Below, one piece after another: positions 1 through 5,559 of a stretch of DNA of 8,323 bases (the first letter of the stretch is position 1; every line of letters begins with the position of its first letter). Source of the DNA: Acidobacteriota bacterium (GTDB taxonomy: Bacteria > Acidobacteriota > Blastocatellia > Pyrinomonadales > Pyrinomonadaceae); the NCBI GenBank assembly GCA_013813755.1, contig JACCRD010000097.1, forward strand, positions 1 to 8,323, written 5' to 3'. The translations under genes and the position numbers were made by a program. Below the pieces are notes generated by a model. The model saw only the letters and a list, made by a program, of their open reading frames with translations, was not told the origin of the DNA and did no database searches.

Positions 1-73
1 ACTTTTCTTTTACGGCGAAGGCGTCGAACTGGCGCAGATTGACGAGACGAAAGAAGGAACCGTCAACTGGTGA
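1..73 (+). CDS. C-terminal fragment of an unidentified upstream protein
   Basis: The frame beginning at base 2 is open to a TGA at 71-73 and encodes a 23-residue tail ending in EGTVNW. The tail is acidic and polar, with no membrane segment or recognisable motif, so I cannot name the protein. Two things support it as a real gene end: it is open from the window edge, and its stop codon overlaps the GTG start of the next gene (GTGA overlap), as is common in translationally coupled operons. If so, it is probably co-transcribed with the thioredoxin/NHL gene downstream. The rest of the gene lies outside the window. Confidence 0.6.
   Translation, partial: LFFYGEGVELAQIDETKEGTVNW
54..58 (+). promoter_or_regulatory. 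Ribosome binding site favouring the GTG start at 70
   Basis: AAGGA lies 11 bases upstream of GTG 70, inside the end of the preceding gene. The alternative in-frame ATG at 91 has no purine-rich stretch ahead of it. The SD-like sequence together with the GTGA stop/start overlap favours GTG 70, although starting at ATG 91 would still leave the signal anchor intact. Confidence 0.5.
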
Positions 74-2061
74 TTCGGCATCTGATATTTATGAACGACT
101 GGAAAGCGAGATTTGTATTATTTTCGATATTATTTTTGAGCGGAATGACTCCGCTTTTTTCATTTCAGATGGAAAAACAGGCAAAAGTGCGCGCGCCTGA
201 ACTGAGCGGCGGGAGAAGTTGGCTAAACACGGAAAAGCCTCTGTCGCTGGCGGCTCTGAAGGGCAAAATCGTTTTGCTCGATTTCTGGACTTATGGCTGC
301 ATCAACTGTATCCATATTATTCCCGATTTGAAAAAGCTCGAAGCGAAATATCCGAACAATCTGGTTGTCATCGGTGTTCATTCAGCGAAATTCGACAACG
401 AAAAAGATACAGAGAATATTCGCAAAATCATTCTACGTTACGAAGTCGAGCATCCGGTCGTTAATGATGCGGATTTTAAGATTTGGGAGCAATACGCCGT
501 CCGCGCCTATCCGACACAAGTTATGATTGACCCGAACGGCTACATCGTCAACCAATTTGTCGGCGAAGGTCATTTTGCGGAAACTGATCAGGCGATTGCC
601 GAAACAATTTTAGAGTTTCGCAAAAAAGGACAGTTAAATGAACAGCCTCTGAAGTTTGCGCTCGAACGCGCTAAAGTCGGTGATTTACCGCTGGCTTTTC
701 CAGGCAAAGTTTTGGCGGACGAGAAATCAAAACGGCTTTTTATCGCGGACTCCAATCATAATCGAATCGTCGTTACCAATCTGGAAGGGAAATTAATTTC
801 AACTATCGGAAACGGAAAAGCAGCGCTTACCAATGGAAATTTTGAAACGGCGAGTTTTTATCGTCCGCAAGGTCTTTTTCTGGACGGCAAAAATTTGTAT
901 GTCGCCGACACGGAAAATCACGCGATTCGGCGCGTAAATTTACAAACCAAACAAGTTGAGACAATCTCCGGCAACGGCAAGCAAGCCGCCTGGCGCTCGG
1001 TCGGAGGCAATGCGAAAACATCTGAACTGAGTTCGCCCTGGGATTTGGTGAAAGTCGGAAATGCGCTTTACATCGCGATCGCCGGAACACATCAAATCTG
1101 GAAGCTCGATTTCGACAAGCAAATTGTCGCGCCTTTTGCCGGAACCGGCGCGGAAGCCCGCTTAGACGCGCCCATTGCTGAAGCGGCGTTCGGACAACCT
1201 TCGGGAATTGTGTCCGACGGCAAAAAACTCTGGATTGCCGACAGCGAATCAAATATTATCCGCGAAATAGATTTGCAAAAGGAAACGGTCGAAACTCTTG
1301 TCGGCGGCGATTTATACGAATTCGGCGACCGTGACGGCGAGGAAGATGACGTGCTTTTGCAGCATCCGCTCGGTGTTACGCTTTACAATGGAAAAGTTTT
1401 AATTGCCGACACTTACAACCACAAAATAAAATTGCTTGACGCTGAAAAAAGAACAGTCGAAACTTTTCTCGGCACAGGAAAATCAGGTCAGACAGACGGC
1501 AAAGCGGCGACGTTTTATGAGCCAGGCGGTTTGAGCGCGGTTGACGGAAAGCTTTTCATCGCCGATACAAACAATCAGGCGATTCGCGTTGTTGACTTGA
1601 AAACAAAGGAAGTTTCAACGTTGAAAATTGAAGGTTTAACACCGCCTGTCATAGCAACAGACGAAACGGAAAGTGCTTCTCCAAACTTAAAGGAGATCAA
1701 ACTTGAAGCACAGGAAATCGGCGTAGGCGCGGCAAATTCTTTAGTGTTTAACGTCAAATTACCAGAAGGTTTTCACCTTAATCCGAGTGCGCCGCAGCGT
1801 TACGAAATTTTCGCTCCCGAGGGACAAAGTATAAAATTCTCGAATCCGGCACAAAAATTTAAGAAACTTCCGCTCATTATTCCCTTTCAGACAATTGCGC
1901 AAGGCGCGAGCAACATTAAGGCGAAATTAACCGTTTATTACTGCCGCGAAGATAACACGGGCGTTTGCCTGATAAAATCGCTCGTCTGGAATGTGCCGTT
2001 TAAGATTGTTAAAAATAAAAAAGTTCCGGCGAGAATCGAATTAACGACGAGTGTCGAATGA
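70..2061 (+). CDS. Membrane-anchored thioredoxin-like / NHL-propeller protein (NHLRC2-like)
   Basis: A predicted thiol-disulfide protein facing the periplasm. Residues ~14-33 form one hydrophobic segment (signal anchor or uncleaved signal peptide; no lipobox Cys). Residues ~41-185 are a thioredoxin-like domain with the active-site CxxC as C77-I-N-C80 in a DFWTYGCINC context and a cis-Pro at P148 (AYPTQ). Six NHL-type strands follow, near 223, 276, 333, 387, 443 and 495 (LFIAD/LYVAD/LWIAD signatures), enough for a six-bladed propeller. Residues ~545-650 form a beta-rich C-terminal domain with a Cys pair, C625 and C633. The Trx-NHL-beta order and several segments (GVHSAKF, HPVVNDAD) match animal NHLRC2 as I recall it. 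In bacteria the substrate is unknown; maintenance of envelope protein disulfides is an inference. The gene is probably coupled to the upstream gene and is convergent with the permease, four bases apart, with no terminator hairpin between them. Confidence 0.9.
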   Translation: MIRHLIFMNDWKARFVLFSILFLSGMTPLFSFQMEKQAKVRAPELSGGRSWLNTEKPLSLAALKGKIVLLDFWTYGCINCIHIIPDLKKLEAKYPNNLVVIGVHSAKFDNEKDTENIRKIILRYEVEHPVVNDADFKIWEQYAVRAYPTQVMIDPNGYIVNQFVGEGHFAETDQAIAETILEFRKKGQLNEQPLKFALERAKVGDLPLAFPGKVLADEKSKRLFIADSNHNRIVVTNLEGKLISTIGNGKAALTNGNFETASFYRPQGLFLDGKNLYVADTENHAIRRVNLQTKQVETISGNGKQAAWRSVGGNAKTSELSSPWDLVKVGNALYIAIAGTHQIWKLDFDKQIVAPFAGTGAEARLDAPIAEAAFGQPSGIVSDGKKLWIADSESNIIREIDLQKETVETLVGGDLYEFGDRDGEEDDVLLQHPLGVTLYNGKVLIADTYNHKIKLLDAEKRTVETFLGTGKSGQTDGKAATFYEPGGLSAVDGKLFIADTNNQAIRVVDLKTKEVSTLKIEGLTPPVIATDETESASPNLKEIKLEAQEIGVGAANSLVFNVKLPEGFHLNPSAPQRYEIFAPEGQSIKFSNPAQKFKKLPLIIPFQTIAQGASNIKAKLTVYYCREDNTGVCLIKSLVWNVPFKIVKNKKVPARIELTTSVE

Positions 2062-2065
2062 CAAT

Positions 2066-3853
2066 TTAAAATTTCCAAAATATAGGAACAAGAATTATTG
2101 AAACAATAAAGACCACAATTGTTAAAATTGTCCCTATTTTGACAAAATCCATAAAGCGATAGCGTCCGGGCGTGTAAACTAAAACACATGCCGGTTCGAG
2201 CGGCGTGATAAAAGAAAAAGACGCGGCAAAGGTTATTGCCACGACAAAAGTTCGCGGATTGAGTCCAAGCGCAATCGCGGTTTTGACGGCAACGGGCAAA
2301 ACTACCAGCGCCGCCGCTTGGTTGGACATCGGCTGAGTCAGCGCCACCGTCAGAACGAAAAATCCCGCCAGAACGGCAGTCGCGCCGTATTGCTGAAAAT
2401 ATTCAACGATTAAGCCAGCTAAGTATTTATCCGCGCCGGTCTTTTCCATCGCGATGCCGAAACTCATCATACAGGCGATTAAAACAAGCAAACGAAAATT
2501 GATCAGCGTGTAAACTTCGTTGTGGCGCACGGTTCTGGTCGCCAGCAACAACAGAACGCCCAGCAGAACTGCGATTGCCAGCGGGACATCAAACCCTATC
2601 ACAAGTTTGGAAAGTGAAAGCGCGAGAAAAAGTCCGAATGCGGCAATCGCCCAGCGACGTTTTTCCGTTCGCATACTGCTGGTCGAAACGTCTTCCAGAA
2701 GAAGCATTTCGCCAGCGATGACAAACGGTTCAATCAGGCGGCGATTGCCTTGAACAAGCAGAACATCGCCGAATTTGAGGCGCAGACTGCTGATTTTATC
2801 GAGAAAAGTTTCGCCGTGACGATTGATTGCTAGCACTGTTAAATCATAACTTCGACGAAAATTAATCGTCTTCAAAGTGTTTCCGACGAGACGCGAATCG
2901 CGCATCACCATAATTTCAAAGAGCTCGATCTCACCGCTTTCCAAATCGCGGTCATTAAGCTCAAAATCAGCTTTAATTTCGAGTCCGGCTTCGCCTTTGA
3001 TATTTAAAATATTGGCAAGTGTTCCTTCGACGATCAGCAAATCTCCTTCAGCGATCTGCTCGTTTGAATTAGGCGCAATCCGCTGTTCCTGACCACGAAT
3101 AATGCCGAGAACATTTAAGTCAAGCTCCAGATTTAAGTTAGCTTCGCCCAGCGTTCTTCCGATTAAGTGCGAACCCGGCAGGACAAGAACCTCCGAGATA
3201 TATTCGCGGATGTGGTATTGTTCGGTAAAAGAATCTTCGCCCCCCAGATTGGGAAGAAATTTTCTCCCGACAAAAAGCATATAAATCAAACCGACGACAA
3301 CCATTATGATACCGACCGGCGTCAGTTCAAACATCGAATAAGGTTCCATTCCGTAGCGCTGCATCGCGCCGCTGACCGCCAGATTTGTTGAAGTTCCGAT
3401 CAAAGTGCAGCTGCCGCCGAGAATCGCGCCGAAAGCGAGCGGCATCAGAAGTTTGGAAGGCGGGACTTTAGCGCGGCTTGCTAAACCGATGACCACCGGC
3501 AAAAACATCGCGGTCGTCGTCGTGTTTTTCAAAACAGAAGCGGAAACAGCCGCCACTGACATTATCAAAGCGGTTAAAAGAAATTCATTACTACCAGCGA
3601 TTTTGTATAATCGACGCCCGATTAAATCAACTATACCTGTTTTGACAAGTCCGCCGGTCAGTATGAAAAGACCGGCAATCGTGATGATTACATTATCGCC
3701 AAAGCCAGACAGACCTTCCTGAACGGTTAAAACATTTGTCAGCACCAGCCCGATGACAAGCAGAATGCCGACGACATCGACGGGAATTTTTTCCGTCGCA
3801 AACAAAACGACAGCGACGACTAACAAAATTAGAGTGATGGCGATTGGTGACAT
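2066..3853 (-). CDS. SLC13/DASS-family anion permease with two RCK_C (TrkA-C) domains
   Basis: A 595-residue inner-membrane permease of the divalent anion:sodium symporter superfamily. An N-terminal membrane half (~1-200) carries the first substrate/cation hairpin, KNTTTTAMFLP at 109-119, and GTSTN at 153-157. The soluble centre (~215-385) looks like two tandem RCK_C domains, each with the typical G-xx-L-xx-L pattern and a GDVLLV/GDLLIV strand. A C-terminal membrane half (~400-595) repeats the signature as QPMSNQAAA (508-515 region) and PLEPACVLVYTPG. Members with this layout in cyanobacteria and algae transport sulfate, but others differ, so the substrate is not assigned; the RCK_C pair probably senses a ligand. 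In the second hairpin the usual SNT is SNQ. The ATG start lacks a clear Shine-Dalgarno sequence. It is divergent from the HIT gene and convergent with the Trx-NHL gene. Confidence 0.93.
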   Translation of the reverse strand: MSPIAITLILLVVAVVLFATEKIPVDVVGILLVIGLVLTNVLTVQEGLSGFGDNVIITIAGLFILTGGLVKTGIVDLIGRRLYKIAGSNEFLLTALIMSVAAVSASVLKNTTTTAMFLPVVIGLASRAKVPPSKLLMPLAFGAILGGSCTLIGTSTNLAVSGAMQRYGMEPYSMFELTPVGIIMVVVGLIYMLFVGRKFLPNLGGEDSFTEQYHIREYISEVLVLPGSHLIGRTLGEANLNLELDLNVLGIIRGQEQRIAPNSNEQIAEGDLLIVEGTLANILNIKGEAGLEIKADFELNDRDLESGEIELFEIMVMRDSRLVGNTLKTINFRRSYDLTVLAINRHGETFLDKISSLRLKFGDVLLVQGNRRLIEPFVIAGEMLLLEDVSTSSMRTEKRRWAIAAFGLFLALSLSKLVIGFDVPLAIAVLLGVLLLLATRTVRHNEVYTLINFRLLVLIACMMSFGIAMEKTGADKYLAGLIVEYFQQYGATAVLAGFFVLTVALTQPMSNQAAALVVLPVAVKTAIALGLNPRTFVVAITFAASFSFITPLEPACVLVYTPGRYRFMDFVKIGTILTIVVFIVSIILVPIFWKF

Positions 3854-4086
3854 TGTGCGTTAGAATACAAAAATATTTCTTTTTTTGAAAGAAATAATGT
3901 GGAATTTTTCCATCCTCAGACAAATTTTAATTTCATCGGGAAAAGTTGGATATGTTAGTATCGTATCTGATTTAAGACAGACATATTTTTCCGTCGCAAT
4001 CGGAAGCTGTTTTTCGGCAGACAAATTTAATTTGATAACCGAAACGCTGCTTTGCGTATTATTTTGTTTCGGCTGAATTTTATTTT
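3854..4086. other. Divergent intergenic region between the permease and HIT genes
   Basis: 233 bp with no convincing gene; a 63-codon open frame inside it lacks a ribosome binding site and looks like chance. It must hold the promoters of both flanking genes. For the HIT gene the best candidate is TTGATA (4032-4037) with TATTAT (4057-4062), spaced 19 bases and 24 bases before the ATG, which is weak. The region also has an imperfect direct repeat (3917 and 4018). An inverted repeat, CCGAAAC (4039-4045) and GTTTCGG (4066-4072), brackets the candidate -10. Confidence 0.45.
3862..3890 (-). promoter_or_regulatory. Candidate promoter of the SLC13 permease gene
   Basis: On the minus strand TTTCAA (3885-3890) and TATTCT (3862-3867) are separated by 17 bases. 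The -10 ends only eight bases before the ATG. If used, the transcript would be essentially leaderless, which would fit the absence of a Shine-Dalgarno sequence. The match to sigma-70 consensus is moderate and the region is AT-rich, so chance is possible. Confidence 0.35.
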
Positions 4087-4437
4087 ATGAGTGAAGAAAA
4101 TTGTATTTTTTGCAAAATAATAAAAAGGGAAATTCCCGCGGAATTGGTTTATGAAGACGACATTTGCATAGCTTTTAACGACATTCAGCCGCAAGCTCCG
4201 ATGCACGTTTTAATAATTCCGCGCGAGCATCTCAGGTCGCTTGATGAAGCCTCGGAAAAGCATACTGCAATGCTCGGACATCTGCTTTTGACTGGCGCGG
4301 AAATCGCCCGCCGTCAAGATTTTGCCGAAAACGGTTATCGAACGGTGATCAACACCAACAGTGACGGTGGTCAGACTGTATTTCATCTGCACGTCCATCT
4401 GCTCGGCGGTCGTCTGTTTATTTTTCCTCCCGGTTAA
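4087..4437 (+). CDS. HIT-family (HINT-like) nucleotide hydrolase
   Basis: A 116-residue cytosolic protein of the histidine triad superfamily, at the usual length for bacterial HINT-type enzymes. It opens with the CIFCKI zinc-type Cys pair (C6, C9) and has the conserved PMHVLIIP strand with H40. It ends with the triad H100-L-H102-V-H104-LLGGR and a terminal FPPG. By homology H102 is the nucleophile that attacks the alpha-phosphorus of purine nucleoside phosphoramidates (AMP-lysine-like substrates). The cellular role in bacteria is poorly defined. There is no clear ribosome binding site before the ATG, as for the two flanking genes. The TPR lipoprotein gene begins 37 bases downstream with no hairpin terminator between, so the two may be co-transcribed. 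Confidence 0.95.
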   Translation: MSEENCIFCKIIKREIPAELVYEDDICIAFNDIQPQAPMHVLIIPREHLRSLDEASEKHTAMLGHLLLTGAEIARRQDFAENGYRTVINTNSDGGQTVFHLHVHLLGGRLFIFPPG

Positions 4438-4474
4438 AATCGCTCTAAATTTATTTTATATTTTTACATTATAT

Positions 4475-5296
4475 ATGAAAAAAATTTTGATAATTTTATT
4501 TTCCGTCGTGTTTATTTTCGGACAGCTAAACTGCGCGAATACACCGACGGCAAATAATTCAAATTTAATAAACGCGAACTCGCAGGCGAACGCCGCCGCG
4601 CCGACGACGTTTGAAAATAATGAAACAGCCGACGCCAATGTCAAAGTTAAGGAAACGCCGCTGCCTGAATTTACAAACGCGAACGAGGCGCTTGCCGAGG
4701 GCGACAAACTTTTTGACGCCAGCGAAAATGAAAAGGCGATTGAAGCCTTTAAGCAAGCCGTCAAATTAGATCCGGACTTAGCCGAAGCTTATTTCAAACT
4801 AGGAATCACCTATTCTCTGTGGGAAAAGGAAAATACCGGCGCGGACGCTCCGGTTGAAGAACCAACACCGGCAAAAACTGTAAAAAAAGGTAAGAAAGAG
4901 GTGTTGGTTAAAACCGAATCGGACAAAGCTTTTGCGAATGCCGTCAAAGCTTATGAAAAGATTTTAGCGAAAAATCCGAAGGATGATGTCGCGCAATTTA
5001 ATATTGGTCGGTCTTACAATAAATTAAACGAAGATAAAGATGCGGTAAAAGCTTTGCGCCAGGCGGTCAAGCTCAAACCTGAGGACAGCGAATATCTCAC
5101 CGAACTCGGCGCGATTTTGATCAAACTGGCGCAATATCAAGAAGCGGTCACTTTTTTGAAAAAGGCGGTGAAACTTGATGAAAATAATTCGCAGGCTGAA
5201 CAACTTCTCGAAAAGGCGGAAGCTGGACGCAAACGGATTGATTTCGGGGTCGATAAACTCAAACAGGCAGCTCTTCGACAGGCGGCGAAAAATTAA
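4475..5296 (+). CDS. TPR-repeat lipoprotein (putative)
   Basis: A 273-residue protein. The start is ATG 4475, because the in-frame start upstream at 4361 would run through the HIT coding sequence and lack a signal peptide. Residues 1-19 form a signal peptide (MKK then a hydrophobic run) ending at C20, a probable lipidation site, although the lipobox QLN-C is atypical. Residues ~21-65 are an Asn/Ala/Thr-rich linker. Tetratricopeptide units follow: ~67-100 (ending AVKLDP), ~102-118, ~150-167, ~172-205 (AVKLKP) and ~206-238 (AVKLDE). The second unit is split by a ~30-residue Lys/Pro/Glu insertion (119-148). The C-terminus is a basic helix. TPRs are scaffolds, so an envelope assembly role is likely but the partner is unknown. 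No Shine-Dalgarno sequence precedes the ATG. No terminator follows. Confidence 0.88.
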   Translation: MKKILIILFSVVFIFGQLNCANTPTANNSNLINANSQANAAAPTTFENNETADANVKVKETPLPEFTNANEALAEGDKLFDASENEKAIEAFKQAVKLDPDLAEAYFKLGITYSLWEKENTGADAPVEEPTPAKTVKKGKKEVLVKTESDKAFANAVKAYEKILAKNPKDDVAQFNIGRSYNKLNEDKDAVKALRQAVKLKPEDSEYLTELGAILIKLAQYQEAVTFLKKAVKLDENNSQAEQLLEKAEAGRKRIDFGVDKLKQAALRQAAKN

Positions 5297-5361
5297 AATT
5301 ATCTTTCTAAAATTTTAAGATGTCCCCCGAAATGGTGCGATTATTTCGATCCGCCGCGCTT

Positions 5362-5376
5362 GTAAATCAAATTTAC
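5362..5376. promoter_or_regulatory. Dyad GTAAAT-CAA-ATTTAC, candidate upstream activator site
   Basis: A perfect 6-bp inverted repeat with a 3-bp centre. It lies at about -115 to -101 relative to the start predicted from the sigma-54 promoter, where enhancer-binding activators of RpoN promoters usually bind. A dyad this short can arise by chance in AT-rich DNA; only its position makes it notable. Confidence 0.35.
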
Positions 5377-5410
5377 GACGACAATTTATTTTCTTTTCGA
5401 CCTGATGAGA

Positions 5411-5493
5411 TCTTGCCCAAATCAAATTCTCGCTCGCTCGGTGCGTGTACTGGCACGGTTTTTGCTAGCATAGTCTTTTGGAAGTGGGCAAGA
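5411..5493. repeat. 9-bp inverted repeat flanking the sigma-54 promoter
   Basis: TCTTGCCCA (5411-5419) and TGGGCAAGA (5485-5493) are exact reverse complements separated by 65 bp, with the -24/-12 promoter between them. They could be operator half-sites permitting looping, or the closing stem of an RNA structure if the region is read through from upstream. No known regulator consensus is recognised. Confidence 0.45.
5451..5467 (+). promoter_or_regulatory. Sigma-54 (RpoN) -24/-12 promoter
   Basis: TGGCACG (5451-5457), four bases, then TTGCTA (5462-5467) matches the RpoN consensus TGGCACG-N4-TTGCW at every specified base. GG (5452-5453) and GC (5464-5465) are separated by the required ten bases. 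The predicted transcription start is near 5477, giving a leader of about 83 bases before ATG 5560. By arithmetic, such a full match is expected about 0.002 times in this window over both strands, and it lies in an intergenic region in the right orientation. Confidence 0.85.
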
Positions 5494-5559
5494 CGAATTA
5501 ATTTATACTCTTTATTTCTTGCCGAAACAAACAAAATTTTCTGTGAGGATTAAAATATT

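Larger units (their letters stand above)
5297..5559. other. Intergenic regulatory region upstream of the glycine-zipper protein gene
   Basis: 263 bp without a convincing gene; a 77-codon frame (5320-5553) spans the promoter, has no ribosome binding site and no recognisable content. It contains, in order: a 15-bp dyad (5362-5376), one arm of a 9-bp inverted repeat (5411-5419), the sigma-54 promoter (5451-5467), the other arm (5485-5493), and a GAGG ribosome binding site (5545-5548). Confidence 0.6.

Noticed and set aside
827..1252. 141-codon minus-strand frame inside the Trx-NHL gene
   Set aside because: Arg/Cys-rich antisense shadow of a gene with clear domain matches.
3405..3722. 105-codon plus-strand frame inside the permease gene
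   Set aside because: Antisense shadow of the membrane-protein frame, which has intact SLC13 signatures on the other strand.
3885..4076. 63-codon frame before the HIT gene
   Set aside because: No ribosome binding site or motif; it overlaps the promoter candidates of both divergent genes.
4361..4474. Upstream in-frame extension of the TPR protein
   Set aside because: It runs through the HIT coding sequence and would bury the signal peptide; ATG 4475 gives a proper export signal.
5298..5330. Possible terminator after the TPR gene (ATCTT...AAGAT)
   Set aside because: Only a 5-bp AT stem with no U-tract; not a credible terminator.
5479..5509. Sigma-70-like TTGGAA and TATACT (19-base spacing) before the glycine-zipper gene
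   Set aside because: Poor -35 and long spacing; the sigma-54 element just upstream is far better. It could still be a secondary promoter.
5320..5553. 77-codon plus-strand frame upstream of the glycine-zipper gene
   Set aside because: It has no ribosome binding site, no recognisable composition, and spans a clear sigma-54 promoter; best read as intergenic.
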